From assembly GCF_000706765.1 (NCBI RefSeq), contig NZ_CP006018.1, forward strand, positions 496,001 to 560,000: 64,000 bases of DNA, given 5' to 3'. The notes beneath the pieces were generated by a model. It worked only from the letters and a program-made list of their open reading frames with translations, searched no databases and was not told where the DNA came from. This DNA comes from Bifidobacterium [indicum] DSM 20214 = LMG 11587 (GTDB taxonomy: Bacteria; Actinomycetota; Actinomycetes; Actinomycetales; Bifidobacteriaceae). Of the stretch, positions 45,052-54,505 are shown one piece after another. Each line of letters begins with the position of its first letter. The first letter of the stretch is position 1. Both the position numbers and the translations under genes were made by a program.

Positions 45052-45774
45052 ATGGCCATCTATCGTGACGAAGGTCTGGTACTCAAAACGACCAAACTGG
45101 GCGAAGCTGACCGGATCATCACGATACTGACCCGGGAGCATGGCAAGATCAGGGCCGTGGCCAAGGGCGTCAGGCGTACCAAGTCCCGGTTCGGTTCCCG
45201 CCTTGAGCCCTTTATGCGGGTCGACCTCCTCATTGCGCAGGGGAGAAACCTGGATATCGTCTCCCAGGCCTCATCCCTGGCCACCTATGCGGATTCCATC
45301 AGCGCCGATTATGATCTCTATACCAACGGTGGTGTGATTCTGGAGACCGCCGACAAGCTCATCGCCGGTGAGGACCAGCCCGCCTCGGATCAGTACGGCC
45401 TCCTGCTGGCTGCCCTGGCCGCCCTGGCCGGGCATAGGCACGATCCACGGGCAATCTCCGCCTCCTATCTGATGCGTGCCCTGGCCCTGGCAGGTTGGCG
45501 ACCCCGCCTTGACTCCTGCCTGGTCTGCGGGCGTACCGATGACCTGACCTACTGCTCCGTCTCCGGTGGCGGGGCCATGTGCAGTGCAGACCGGACGACC
45601 GATGCCATACGCGTGGATCCGGTCACCCTGAACCAATTCAAGGCCTTGAGCCGAGGGGACTGGCGGTCTTTGGGCACTGACCCCCTGACCCCCCTCTGCG
45701 ACCAGCTTGTTGAGAAATGGGGCGAATATTACCTGGAACGCCCCATCCACTCCCTGCGCCTATTAGATTCATGA
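45052..45774 (+). CDS. recO: DNA repair protein RecO
   Basis: 240 residues. N-terminal OB-fold (YRDEGLVLKTTKLGEADRII) and a C-terminal helical domain with a zinc-type cysteine pair (CLVCGRTDDL). RecO loads RecA with RecR in recombinational repair. ATG at 45052 follows AAGGAG by 6 nt. Its stop overlaps the uppS start by 4 bases (ATGA), a common actinobacterial arrangement. Confidence 0.95.
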   Translation: MAIYRDEGLVLKTTKLGEADRIITILTREHGKIRAVAKGVRRTKSRFGSRLEPFMRVDLLIAQGRNLDIVSQASSLATYADSISADYDLYTNGGVILETADKLIAGEDQPASDQYGLLLAALAALAGHRHDPRAISASYLMRALALAGWRPRLDSCLVCGRTDDLTYCSVSGGGAMCSADRTTDAIRVDPVTLNQFKALSRGDWRSLGTDPLTPLCDQLVEKWGEYYLERPIHSLRLLDS

Positions 45775-46565
45775 CCATGAGTTTTGACCAGGTTGACTAC
45801 ACATCCCTGGATATGCCCCGGGCGCCCTTCTCGGATCCGGACCGCATTCCCCGCTTTCCCAGTAAGTCCGTACCCCGGCACGTGGGTGTCATCATGGACG
45901 GGAACGGGCGTTGGGCCAAGCAAAGGGGAATGGAACGCACCCAGGGGCACCGTGCCGCCGAGCCTGTGGTGTTCGACACCATTGCCGGGGCCATCGAAGC
46001 GGGTGTGCGGTACCTGAGCCTCTACACCTTTTCAACCGAGAACTGGAAGCGGTCGCCCTCGGAGGTCCGCTTCCTGATGGGGTTCTCCCGTGACATCATC
46101 CACCGCCGAGTGGAGCAGATGGATGAGTGGGGGGTCAGGGTCCGCTGGTCGGGACGCAAGCCACGGCTTTGGAAGTCCGTCATTGACGAGCTCGAGGTGG
46201 CCATGGACAGGACCCGGCACAACAAGGTCATCGACGTGGTTTTCTGCATCAACTACGGGGGCCGTGCCGAGTTGGCCGATGCGGCCACCGCCATTGCCCA
46301 GGAGGTTGCCCAGGGCAGAATCACCGGCTCCCGGGTTACCGAGAAGATGATTGCCGAGCACCTCTACAATCCCGATATTCCTGACTGCGATCTGGTGGTC
46401 AGGACCTCGGGGGAGTACCGGACCAGTAACTTCCTGCCCTGGGAGGCGGCGTATGCTGAATTGGTTTTCGCCGAGGAGCTCTTCCCGGACTGCGGGCGGG
46501 ATGTTCTGTGGAGAGCCATCGACCAGTACGTTCGCCGGGACCGCCGTTTTGGGGGAGCCGAGTAG
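45771..46565 (+). CDS. uppS: Isoprenyl (undecaprenyl) diphosphate synthase
   Basis: 264 residues. cis-prenyltransferase making the lipid carrier for cell-wall synthesis. HVGVIMDGNGRWAKQRG contains the catalytic aspartate and the phosphate-binding arginine; YTFSTENWKR and RTSGEYRTSNFLPWE are the other family signatures. ATG 45771 overlaps the recO stop; ATG 45777 is a possible alternative. The TAG stop merges into a run of ten Gs (46565-46574). Confidence 0.96.
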   Translation: MTMSFDQVDYTSLDMPRAPFSDPDRIPRFPSKSVPRHVGVIMDGNGRWAKQRGMERTQGHRAAEPVVFDTIAGAIEAGVRYLSLYTFSTENWKRSPSEVRFLMGFSRDIIHRRVEQMDEWGVRVRWSGRKPRLWKSVIDELEVAMDRTRHNKVIDVVFCINYGGRAELADAATAIAQEVAQGRITGSRVTEKMIAEHLYNPDIPDCDLVVRTSGEYRTSNFLPWEAAYAELVFAEELFPDCGRDVLWRAIDQYVRRDRRFGGAE

Positions 46566-46639
46566 GGGGGGGGGCTGGCGTGTGCCTGTTTGACGCAAGA
46601 TGGAGATTCCGGTTCCCGGTGGCGTCTGTGCGAAAACAA

Positions 46640-46675
46640 CGACCCTGGTGCGGTCACATGACTGCACCAGGGTCG
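46640..46675 (-). terminator. Terminator between uppS and the sucrose hydrolase gene
   Basis: CGACCCTGGTGC (46640-46651) and GCACCAGGGTCG (46664-46675) are perfect 12-bp arms, and the loop can pair further (GGTCA/TGACT). On the minus strand it is followed by TTGTTTTCG, so it best serves the GH32 gene that ends at 46695; it may also stop uppS read-through. Confidence 0.78.
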
Positions 46676-46694
46676 AAGTGTATCCAGTAGAGGC

Positions 46695-48215
46695 TTACTT
46701 GTCTGGGGTCTCCCAAATCGTGTCAAGGGCGGAGACGGTCAGGGAGGAGATGTGCGCCTGCCCTTCTCCCGACTCACTGAAGAGCTTGATGGCGCGCGGC
46801 CCATCGGAGGGGAAACTGTAGGAGCTCATGGCTTCCAACCCGTCGTTCACGTACACTTCGACGGACCCCTGGTCCAGTATGATGCGCAGCTTGACCTGGT
46901 CGGTGTGGCCATCGAGTGGGGCGGTCCTGTAGCCCCGGTCTCCGTATGTGTTGCTGTGGCGGTCCAGGACGATACGCCCTAGCTGGTCGTCGTAGCAGAC
47001 CATGGTATGGCCTCCGTCTTGGGTGGCGTGGACCTCCAGACCCACCCGTTCGGCCTGGTTCCGGTCCAGATCGATGGTCATCTCGATGTCTGCGGTGCGG
47101 GCATCTTCGACCAGGGTCCTGGTCTCGTTGACGTCCAGGTCGATCGGTCCCAGATCGCGGGTGTCCTTGCGGAGGCGGGAGAACTCGGCCACGGGTCTGG
47201 TGCGCAGGTGATCGCCGGCAAGGGTTACCTCCCGGGGAAGGGTGAACTGGCCGCACCACCCGTCGTCCTGCATGGGGATGGGCTCGGTGAAGGGACTCAT
47301 CCATCCGAAGACCAGACGTCTTCCGTCGGGGGCTTCCATGGTCTGCGGCGCATAGTAATTCTGCCCCAGGTCCCATAGATGGAAGTCGCTCTCCTGGTGG
47401 AAATCGCCCCCGGGTTGCCAGGTGCCGATGACGTATCCGGCGTTGTTATGGTTGCGCTGGTTGAACCCATGGGGTTTGGTGCCCATGGCCGAATAGCAGA
47501 TGACCCACTTGTCCTCGACGGGGAACATGTCCGGGCACTCCAGCATGAAGACATCAGGATCGGGGTGACGGTAGATCACCCGGTCGAAGCTCCAGTGCTC
47601 CATGTCCTGGGAGGTGTACATCCAGATCTCTCCGCGCTTTTCGACGTTGCTGACCCCGAAGACCATATACCAGCGATTGCCCTGCTTCCAGACCTTGGGG
47701 TCGCGGAAATGAAGGATGCGGTCATCCGGGCATGGCACAACCACGCCCTTCTTCTCGAAGTGGATTCCATCATCGGAAACGGCCATGCACTGTTCCTGGA
47801 AGTTGCCCTGGTCCTCGTTCACCCCGTTACGCCAGCGATGGCCCGTGTAGTAGATGACCATCCTGCCGTCATCGGCCAGGACCGCGGATCCGGAGAAGAC
47901 CCCGTCCTTCTCGGCTTCGAGGGAGGGTGCCATGGCCAGGGGCTCGCGCCGCCAGGTCACCAGGTCCTCGCTGGATACGTGGCCCCAGTGCATGAGTCCC
48001 CACTTGGTTCCATAGGGGTAGAGCTGGTAGTAGGCCTGGTAGCGGCCCTTGAAGAAGATCAGACCGTTCGGGTCGTTGATCCAGCCCGCCTTGGACGCGA
48101 TGTGGCAAAGTGGGTACCAGCGATCATTGCGATGCTGGAAGAGTTCGTCGATGCCGGCCTGGGCCTTTTCCAACTGGGCGGTCATGTCGGTTTGTTCGTT
48201 TGCGTTTTGGTTCAT
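46695..48215 (-). CDS. GH32 beta-fructofuranosidase (sucrose/fructo-oligosaccharide hydrolase)
   Basis: 506 residues: a five-bladed beta-propeller then a C-terminal beta-sandwich. Nucleophile D48 in GWINDPNG, transition-state aspartate in HFRDPKVW and acid/base glutamate in LECPDMF. No signal peptide, so it is intracellular and splits imported sucrose or short fructans. Likely second gene after the MFS permease at 48294-49592, on the same strand, under the neighbouring LacI. Bifidobacterial CscA-type enzymes have the same layout. ATG at 48215 has AAAGG about 8 nt upstream. Confidence 0.93.
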   Translation of the reverse strand: MNQNANEQTDMTAQLEKAQAGIDELFQHRNDRWYPLCHIASKAGWINDPNGLIFFKGRYQAYYQLYPYGTKWGLMHWGHVSSEDLVTWRREPLAMAPSLEAEKDGVFSGSAVLADDGRMVIYYTGHRWRNGVNEDQGNFQEQCMAVSDDGIHFEKKGVVVPCPDDRILHFRDPKVWKQGNRWYMVFGVSNVEKRGEIWMYTSQDMEHWSFDRVIYRHPDPDVFMLECPDMFPVEDKWVICYSAMGTKPHGFNQRNHNNAGYVIGTWQPGGDFHQESDFHLWDLGQNYYAPQTMEAPDGRRLVFGWMSPFTEPIPMQDDGWCGQFTLPREVTLAGDHLRTRPVAEFSRLRKDTRDLGPIDLDVNETRTLVEDARTADIEMTIDLDRNQAERVGLEVHATQDGGHTMVCYDDQLGRIVLDRHSNTYGDRGYRTAPLDGHTDQVKLRIILDQGSVEVYVNDGLEAMSSYSFPSDGPRAIKLFSESGEGQAHISSLTVSALDTIWETPDK

Positions 48216-48231
48216 CCTTGAGCCTTTCCGA

Positions 48232-48263
48232 TTCGCCCCGCGGCCAAGAGGTCACGGGGCGAA
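48232..48263 (-). promoter_or_regulatory. Intercistronic hairpin between sucrose permease and GH32
   Basis: TTCGCCCCG (48232-48240) and CGGGGCGAA (48255-48263) are perfect 9-bp arms around a 14-nt loop, in the 78-base gap between permease and hydrolase genes. No T-run. Probably a processing or stability element, or a leaky terminator tuning expression. Confidence 0.5.
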
Positions 48264-48293
48264 CCATACCTATGATTGGTGCTTCTTGTTTAC

Positions 48294-49592
48294 TCAGGCC
48301 TCGACGACCTTGACTTTCTGTGAATCCCTGATGAAGGGGTCACCATCCACCTGCTGGTCGTCCTTCTTCAGGACGAAGAATCCATAGATGAGTGCAACGA
48401 GGACCACAATGGAAATCGTGTAGAAGGTGGTCCGATCCCCGGCCCTGTCGTGGAGCATTCCCAGTGGTGTGGACAGTACGACCTGACCCACCTGGGAGGC
48501 GATCTGGAAGCCCACCATGTAGAGGGTGGCCGAGAGCTTGGGGTTGAAGTGGAGGGTGAAGTACCTGAAGGCGGGCAGGCAGAAGAGCGGCACCTCGATG
48601 GAGTGGAAGAGCTTGACCACCGATACGGCGATTGGGTCATGGAAGAAACCGCACAGGCCGATTCTGGCGAACATGACCGTGGCACCCAGCAGCAGGGAGT
48701 TGCGGACACCGATCTTGCGCATGATGACGGGAACCACGCCCATCATGGCCGATTCCAGGAACACCTGGAAGGAATTGAGAATGCCGTAGACCTCATTACC
48801 CTGCTCAGGCGTGGGGAAGAGGTTGGCATAGTAGGTGGGGAACATCTGCTGATCGAAGACCGTGTAGAAGGTGTTGGTGAAGATCATGAAGATAATCAGA
48901 AGCCACAGGGCGGGCATGCCCAGGACGTGGATCATGTCGCGCAGGGAGGGCTGGGACTTTTCGCCCTCGGGGGTGGACTCCCGCTTGATTTCCGTGCGCT
49001 GCTCATCGGGGATCCAGAAGGCGTAGACCAGGAGCATGCAGACACCGAAGGCGGATCCCAGCCAGAAGTTGATCATAGGGTTGACGTTGAAGGCGAACCC
49101 GGCAATCAGGGCCACAATGGCATAACCGAAGGAACCCCAGGCCCGGGACTGGCCGTATTCGAATCCGAATTTGCGGCTGTACCGCTCGGTGATGGCCTCG
49201 ATCAGCGAGCAGCCTGACATGAAGCCTGCGGATAAAACGACCGCACCGAGTACGGCGCCCAGGACCAGGTTGGAACGCATGAGAGGGGCGTAAACGAACT
49301 GCACGAAGGGTCCGACCAGTGCCGCGATGGCTGCGATGAAGACGGCGAGCCGGCGTTTGACCCCTAGCTCGTCCTGGATGACCCCGTAGACGAACATTAT
49401 TATCAGCGTTGCCACAGAGTTGATGGAGTAGATGTTACCGACCTGGGTGTTGGTCATGCCGAGACCGGTGACCAGCCAGCGCTGGTAGAAGGACCACCAG
49501 ACACCCCAGGCACAGAAGAAGAAGAATATACCGGTGGAGGATTCCAAGTAGGATGGGTTTCTCCACATTGACGTTTTCCCGACCATACCCAT
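48294..49592 (-). CDS. MFS oligosaccharide:proton symporter (LacY/CscB type), probable sucrose permease
   Basis: 432-residue twelve-segment membrane protein of the OHS family. FFFFCAWGVWWSFYQRWL in the first segment, RSRAWGSFGYAIVALIAG-type features (EYGQSRAWGSFGYA) and a long central loop rich in charged residues are LacY/CscB-like. ATG at 49592 follows AAAGAGA; an in-frame extension to 49661 is unlikely. With GH32 downstream and LacI upstream, sucrose is the most likely substrate, although raffinose or short fructans cannot be excluded. Confidence 0.88.
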   Translation of the reverse strand: MGMVGKTSMWRNPSYLESSTGIFFFFCAWGVWWSFYQRWLVTGLGMTNTQVGNIYSINSVATLIIMFVYGVIQDELGVKRRLAVFIAAIAALVGPFVQFVYAPLMRSNLVLGAVLGAVVLSAGFMSGCSLIEAITERYSRKFGFEYGQSRAWGSFGYAIVALIAGFAFNVNPMINFWLGSAFGVCMLLVYAFWIPDEQRTEIKRESTPEGEKSQPSLRDMIHVLGMPALWLLIIFMIFTNTFYTVFDQQMFPTYYANLFPTPEQGNEVYGILNSFQVFLESAMMGVVPVIMRKIGVRNSLLLGATVMFARIGLCGFFHDPIAVSVVKLFHSIEVPLFCLPAFRYFTLHFNPKLSATLYMVGFQIASQVGQVVLSTPLGMLHDRAGDRTTFYTISIVVLVALIYGFFVLKKDDQQVDGDPFIRDSQKVKVVEA

Positions 49593-49680
49593 GTCTCTTT
49601 CTCTATTCTCGCGACGCTCCGCATCCCTGCGGAGTCGGGACCCGAGGTATTGCTCCAACATTGGCGGATCCTGTCACTAC

Positions 49681-49718
49681 ATAGTAGAGTGTCAATCGAT
49701 TTACGTCAAACGATTGAC
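49681..49718 (-). promoter_or_regulatory. Sucrose operon promoter with two back-to-back LacI operators
   Basis: On the minus strand a -35 TTGACG (49704-49709) and -10 TACTAT (49681-49686) are separated by 17 bp. Two 14-bp sites abut: GTCAATCGATTTAC (49691-49704) and GTCAAACGATTGAC (49705-49718), both versions of the palindrome GTCAATCGATTGAC with the central CG of LacI operators. One fills the spacer between -35 and -10; the other covers the -35. The regulator at 49758 is the likely ligand. Confidence 0.8.
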
Positions 49719-49757
49719 TATCTGTGTCGACAATGTCCCAAAAGAGAAATAGTGGGA

Positions 49758-50807
49758 TTACCTGTCGGCCCTGGTGGAGTCTTTGGCGATCAGCTGGCAG
49801 TGGATTCGGACAGGCTCTTCGGCATCAATCGGGGGAAGGGGTGCCAGGGTCTCGGGCCAGGGAAGTGTGGCCGCGTCTGAGTCGCCGATCAGATCCATGA
49901 GTTTGCGGGCGGCCCAATATCCCATCTCATAGTGGGGGAGTTCCACCGTGGTCAGCCGTGGTGCCGTCGTCTCGGCCATGACCTGGTGGTTATCCACGCC
50001 GACGAGGCTGATGTCCCGCCCGATGGACAGGTGTCTGGCTGCCGCAGCCTGGTAGATATAAAAGGAGCGGGAGTCGTTGAAGCAGAAGAACCCATCCGGT
50101 GATGTCCGGTCCATCAGAGCGTTGACCGCATCCAGAGCCTCCTGGTTGAAGCCCACGTTGCAGACCAGGCCGGGGTCATCGGGCAGACCTGCCTCAAGGA
50201 GGGCGGCCTGGTAACCGCGCCGTCTGTCCGTCTGGGCGGGAAGGTCCTGGGTGGTCCCGAGATAGGCGATTCTCCGACAGCCCGAATCGATCAGATGCCG
50301 GGTGGCATCGTATCCAATCAGGAATTCATCGGGGGCGATGCTGGGGCAACGGTTCCGGGCCTCCTGGGCATTCACGACCACGGAGGGTCTGGAGCGAAGG
50401 GGGGCGGGGAGGTCGACCATCTGGTCGTACATCTTGGCGTAGAGGAATCCATCCACCCCGTAACGGTTCAGAGCCTGAATCTGGTCCGACTCCCTGTCGC
50501 TTCCGTCGGTGGAAACGGTCAGAAGCACGTACCCCAGGGATGAAGCCGCATCCTGGGCCCCTTTGATGATGGCACCGGCATAGGGGGTGGTGGCGACTTC
50601 CTCGCTGATGAATCCCAACATGCCGGTCCGACTGGTGCGCAGCGACCTGGCCATGGGGTTGGGACGGTATCCCAGCCGCTCGGCTGTCCGCCGTATGGCC
50701 CGGGATGTCTCCGGTTTGACCCGCCCCTGGTCGCGGTTGTTCATGACCAGGGAGACCGTGGAAACGGATACACCTGTCTCGGCGGCGATCTGTTTCATCG
50801 TGATCAC
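49758..50807 (-). CDS. LacI-family repressor of the sucrose operon
   Basis: 349 residues. LacI helix-turn-helix (MKQIAAETGVSVSTVSLVMN) and hinge, followed by a sugar-sensing domain (LGFISEEVATTPYAGAIIKG; DGFFCFND; ISLVGVDNHQVM). ATG at 50807 with a GGGAG-type site upstream. Located just upstream of and co-directional with the permease-GH32 operon, with paired operators in the gap between. It probably releases DNA on binding sucrose, fructose or a phosphate derivative; the effector is not determined. Confidence 0.9.
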   Translation of the reverse strand: MITMKQIAAETGVSVSTVSLVMNNRDQGRVKPETSRAIRRTAERLGYRPNPMARSLRTSRTGMLGFISEEVATTPYAGAIIKGAQDAASSLGYVLLTVSTDGSDRESDQIQALNRYGVDGFLYAKMYDQMVDLPAPLRSRPSVVVNAQEARNRCPSIAPDEFLIGYDATRHLIDSGCRRIAYLGTTQDLPAQTDRRRGYQAALLEAGLPDDPGLVCNVGFNQEALDAVNALMDRTSPDGFFCFNDSRSFYIYQAAAARHLSIGRDISLVGVDNHQVMAETTAPRLTTVELPHYEMGYWAARKLMDLIGDSDAATLPWPETLAPLPPIDAEEPVRIHCQLIAKDSTRADR

Positions 50808-50878
50808 GGGAGTACCTCTACACTCATTTTCATTTCCGGTCGGGGCGGGCGTTCCCTGCGTTACAGGGTCTGGGTCGG

Positions 50879-51223
50879 TCAGTCCTTCCTGGCCGAGAGA
50901 ATCTCGTCAATCAGCTCCACCTTCCGGTGAATCTGGTCCCGCTTGCCCTGGCGGATGTCCAATTTCAGGGTCACGCCTGTCCGGTAACCCTGCTCGGCCA
51001 GGACCCTGGTCGCCTTCTCGACGGTCTGCATGACCTGGCCCAGGTCGCCCTCGATCACCGTGCTCATGGCATTGGTCTCGTTGGGCAGCCCCGAATCCCT
51101 GATGACCTCGATGGCCTGGGCTACGTAGGTCGATAGCTCTTCACCCTGCCCGCTGGGGGCGATGGCGACCGATGCCACGGTATTCAGGTAGGAGGAATTC
51201 TCAGGGGTCTGTGACTGGTCCAT
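50879..51223 (-). CDS. Thiamine-binding MTH1187/YkoF-type small protein
   Basis: 114 residues with the DUF77 fold: an N-terminal strand (TVASVAIAPSGQGEELS), the NAMSTVIEGDLGQVM core and a C-terminal VTLKLDIRQGK strand. Family members bind thiamine or a thiamine precursor and form tetramers; no catalytic residues are known. ATG at 51223 follows AAAGG. Stands alone between the LacI gene and divergent glyS. No thiamine biosynthesis gene or TPP riboswitch is visible nearby. Confidence 0.85.
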   Translation of the reverse strand: MDQSQTPENSSYLNTVASVAIAPSGQGEELSTYVAQAIEVIRDSGLPNETNAMSTVIEGDLGQVMQTVEKATRVLAEQGYRTGVTLKLDIRQGKRDQIHRKVELIDEILSARKD

Positions 51224-51424
51224 GTCGGATGCCTTTCATCATGATGGAGATGAGTCAGTTCGCAGGTCCGGTGCCCATCCCATCCGCAGTAAGCAAAATC
51301 GTAGGTCCCGGTTCTGACAGGTCTCCCGCGCCGGGCTGGGCAGGTCATAAGCCGACGGTATGATTGGGGCCAGTCGTCGGTCCGTATGCGCCATACGGCA
51401 GTCCCTCAAGAGAAGGTGTGATCA

Positions 51425-52942
51425 GTGGCAGTCTCGAAACTGGATGAGGTCATCTCCCTGGCCAAGCGCCGGGGGTTCGTCTTCCCCGCGGGGGAGATCT
51501 ACGGAGGGACCCGGTCGGCATGGGACTATGGTCCCCTGGGTGTTGCCCTCAAGGACAACATCAAGCGTGAGTGGTGGCGGTCCATGGTGGTCACCCGAGG
51601 CGACGTGGTCGGCGTCGATACCTCTGTCATCCTGCCCACGGCCGTCTGGGAGGCCTCGGGTCATGTCTCCGTATTCAACGACCCCCTGATCGAGTGCCTG
51701 AACTGCCACAAGCGTCACCGGGCCGATACCCTCGAAGAGGCATACGTCGAAAAGCACGGACACGATCCGGCCGAGGGACTCAAGGACATTCCCTGCCCCG
51801 ACTGCGGCACCAAGGGCCAGTGGACCGAGCCGCGTGACTTCAACATGATGCTCCGGACCCATCTGGGACCGGTACAGGATGACAAGAGCCTGCACTACCT
51901 CCGTCCGGAGACCGCCCAGGGCATCTTCGTCGACTTCAAGACGGTCATGGCGTCCTCCCGCTCCAAGCCCCCCTTCGGTATCGCCAACATGGGTAAGAGC
52001 TTCCGAAACGAGATCACTCCCGGCAATTTCATCTTCCGGACCCGCGAGTTCGAGCAGATGGAGATGGAGTTCTTCGTCCAGCCCGGCACCGATGAGGAAT
52101 GGCATCAGTACTGGATCGATGCCCGCACACGGTGGTACACCGACCTGGGAGTCAACCCCGACAATCTGCGTCAGTATGAGCATCCCAAGGCCAAGCTGGC
52201 CCACTATTCCAAGCGGACCGTCGATATCGAGTACCGCTTCGGTTTCCAGGGGTCGGAATGGGGCGAGCTGGAAGGTATCGCCAACAGGACCGACTTCGAT
52301 CTGAAGGCCCATGCCGAGCACTCCGGTGAGGATCTGAGCTACTTCGATCCGGCCAGTGGGGAGCGTTACGTTCCCTACGTCATCGAGCCTGCGGCCGGAC
52401 TCACCCGCTCCCTGATGGCCTTCCTGGTTGATGCCTATGACGTGGACGAGGCCCCCAACACCAAGGGCGGGGTGGATCGCCGTACCGTTCTGCGTCTGGA
52501 CCCCAGGTTGGCCCCGGTCAAGGCGGCAGTCCTGCCGCTGTCCAAGAAGCCTGAGCTTCAGGGGATCGCCCACGACCTGGCCGCTGACCTCCGCCAGCAG
52601 GAGTGGATGATCGATTACGACGAGTCCGGCGCCATCGGTCGCCGCTACCGTCGTCAGGACGAGATTGGTACCCCCCTGTGCATCACTGTTGACTTCGACT
52701 CCCTTGATGACCACGCGGTCACCATCCGCCAGCGTGACTCCATGCAACAGGAGCGGGTCGCACTGGACCAGGTCGAGGGCTACGTCCGCAAGTGCATCAG
52801 TGAGAAGCGCCTGCGCTATCCGATGGGACCGGCCGCCATCACCGGTACCCAGGCTGCCGACGGGTACACCGATGTGAGGAACGAGCCCGGGCAGGATGCA
52901 TCCACTCCGGTCAAGGTGGCCGAAGCCGGCGGTGAGTACTGA
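51425..52942 (+). CDS. glyS: Glycyl-tRNA synthetase (dimeric, alpha2 type)
   Basis: 505-residue class II synthetase. Motif 1 region [12 protein letters not shown]-type ([14 protein letters not shown]), motif 2 ([20 protein letters not shown]) and motif 3 ([10 protein letters not shown]) are present, as is the cysteine-containing insertion ([16 protein letters not shown]). C-terminal anticodon-binding domain. GTG at 51425 follows GAAGGTG. TATGAT at 51358-51363 is a possible -10. No T-box is present in the leader. Its end overlaps the dus gene. Confidence 0.96.
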   Translation: MAVSKLDEVISLAKRRGFVFPAGEIYGGTRSAWDYGPLGVALKDNIKREWWRSMVVTRGDVVGVDTSVILPTAVWEASGHVSVFNDPLIECLNCHKRHRADTLEEAYVEKHGHDPAEGLKDIPCPDCGTKGQWTEPRDFNMMLRTHLGPVQDDKSLHYLRPETAQGIFVDFKTVMASSRSKPPFGIANMGKSFRNEITPGNFIFRTREFEQMEMEFFVQPGTDEEWHQYWIDARTRWYTDLGVNPDNLRQYEHPKAKLAHYSKRTVDIEYRFGFQGSEWGELEGIANRTDFDLKAHAEHSGEDLSYFDPASGERYVPYVIEPAAGLTRSLMAFLVDAYDVDEAPNTKGGVDRRTVLRLDPRLAPVKAAVLPLSKKPELQGIAHDLAADLRQQEWMIDYDESGAIGRRYRRQDEIGTPLCITVDFDSLDDHAVTIRQRDSMQQERVALDQVEGYVRKCISEKRLRYPMGPAAITGTQAADGYTDVRNEPGQDASTPVKVAEAGGEY

Positions 52943-54155
52943 GACCGGACCTGCAATGGTAACTGTGACATCTGCAGACGAGGCATCGCAGCGGTCAGGA
53001 GAACCCGTCAAGGTCAAGCCCCTGGATCTGGGCCCCATACGCATCCCCACTCCGGTCATGCTCTCACCCATGGCGGGGGTCACCAACTGGCCCTTCCGCC
53101 TGCTCTGCCGCGAATTCGGTCCCGACGGTCTTTATGTGGCTGAAATGGTGACGGCCCGGGCCCTTGTGGCGCGCAATCCCAAGGCCTTCCGTCTTTGCCG
53201 GTTCGCACCCGAGGAAAAGGTGCGTTCCCTCCAGCTCTATGGGGTTGACCCCCAAATCATGGAGCAGGCTACGCGGATGGTCGTCGAGCAGGGGTGGGCC
53301 GACCATATCGACATGAACTTCGGTTGCCCGGTGCCCAAGGTGACCCGTCATGGAGGTGGCTCGGCCCTGCCCTGGAAGACGGACCTCTTCCAGGACCTGG
53401 TTCATCGGGTGGTCTCTGTCTGCGAACCTGCCGGTATCCCCGTCACCGCGAAGATCAGGGTGGGTATCGACCAGGATCATCTCACCTACATGGAGGCGGG
53501 GCATATCGCCCAGGAGGAGGGGTGTGCCGCCGTCACCCTCCATGCCCGAACAACGGCGGAGTACTACGGTGGGCACTCCGACTGGGACCGCATCTCGCAG
53601 CTGGTCCAGGCCCTGAGCATCCCTGTTTTCGGCAACGGGGATATATGGACCGCCGAAGATGCCATGGAAATGGTTAGGCAGACCGGATGCGCAGGTGTGG
53701 CCATCGGCCGCGGCTGCCAGGGCAGACCCTGGATCTTCGCCGATATCCGCCATGCCCTACAGGGGTCTGCCGTGCGCGAGGAACCCGACCTGGGCCATGT
53801 GGGGCGGATTATCGCCCGTCACGCCCGGCTCCTGGTGGACTTCTACGATGGTGACGAGATGATGGCCGTGCATGACATGCGCAAACACGTGGCCTGGTAC
53901 CTCAAAGGGTTCGCGGTAGGGGGAGCGACCCGCCGCGCCTTCATGTCGTGCGAGACGCTGGATCAGCTGGACGGGTGCATCGCCGGTCTGGACCAGGAAA
54001 TGCCCTATCCGGCAGGTGTGGCCGACAAGCCCAGGGGCCGGGTGAGGTATGCCAAGAAGGTTCGGCTGCCGTACGGCTGGCTTGATTCAAGAACCACCAC
54101 CTCCGAGGAGCGCCATGCGCTTTTCGGCAACGACCCCATGGATGCCGAGTACTGA
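52932..54155 (+). CDS. tRNA-dihydrouridine synthase (DusB family)
   Basis: 407 residues. FMN-dependent reduction of uridine in the tRNA D loop. [16 protein letters not shown] at the barrel start, the catalytic cysteine in [16 protein letters not shown] and [11 protein letters not shown] at the phosphate site are typical of NifR3/DusB. I chose GTG at 52932, which overlaps the glyS stop; ATG at 52956 is an equally reasonable start. Likely cotranscribed with glyS, linking tRNA charging and modification. Confidence 0.92.
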   Translation: MSTETGPAMVTVTSADEASQRSGEPVKVKPLDLGPIRIPTPVMLSPMAGVTNWPFRLLCREFGPDGLYVAEMVTARALVARNPKAFRLCRFAPEEKVRSLQLYGVDPQIMEQATRMVVEQGWADHIDMNFGCPVPKVTRHGGGSALPWKTDLFQDLVHRVVSVCEPAGIPVTAKIRVGIDQDHLTYMEAGHIAQEEGCAAVTLHARTTAEYYGGHSDWDRISQLVQALSIPVFGNGDIWTAEDAMEMVRQTGCAGVAIGRGCQGRPWIFADIRHALQGSAVREEPDLGHVGRIIARHARLLVDFYDGDEMMAVHDMRKHVAWYLKGFAVGGATRRAFMSCETLDQLDGCIAGLDQEMPYPAGVADKPRGRVRYAKKVRLPYGWLDSRTTTSEERHALFGNDPMDAEY

Positions 54156-54505
54156 GTCTGGGTTTGCCCAGGTGTGGGGAACTGATTCGTCAGCCGTTGC
54201 CTCCCTCACCTTCAGTAAGTAAGGGTGAATCAATGGAAAACAGGGGAATCCTGACCTGTCAGGTGGGCTCATATCGTGTGGGGTTGTGAATTGCCGTATC
54301 CAAAGTACCCGGTTGTGGTTTAGAATATGCGACAGAGACAGCATGGGGTTCCTATCTGGTTGGGTCCGGGTCGTGTACGGGAGTTCCGTGCAGGCCACGA
54401 GCACCGCGGATGGGTGCCTCATGGGCGGGCGCCTATGGGCAAATGCGTGTTGGCGTATACGGTCTGCGCTAGAGTTAAGCGTAAGGTGAGTGACGGGAGC
54501 ATACT
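54156..54505. other. Intergenic region upstream of ftsZ
   Basis: 350 bases without a credible gene. TAGAAT at 54321-54326 is a plausible -10 for ftsZ but has no good -35. CCTGA/TCAGG (around 54250) forms only a short stem. GGGAG sits just before the ftsZ GTG. No known riboswitch or small RNA could be recognised. Confidence 0.5.
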
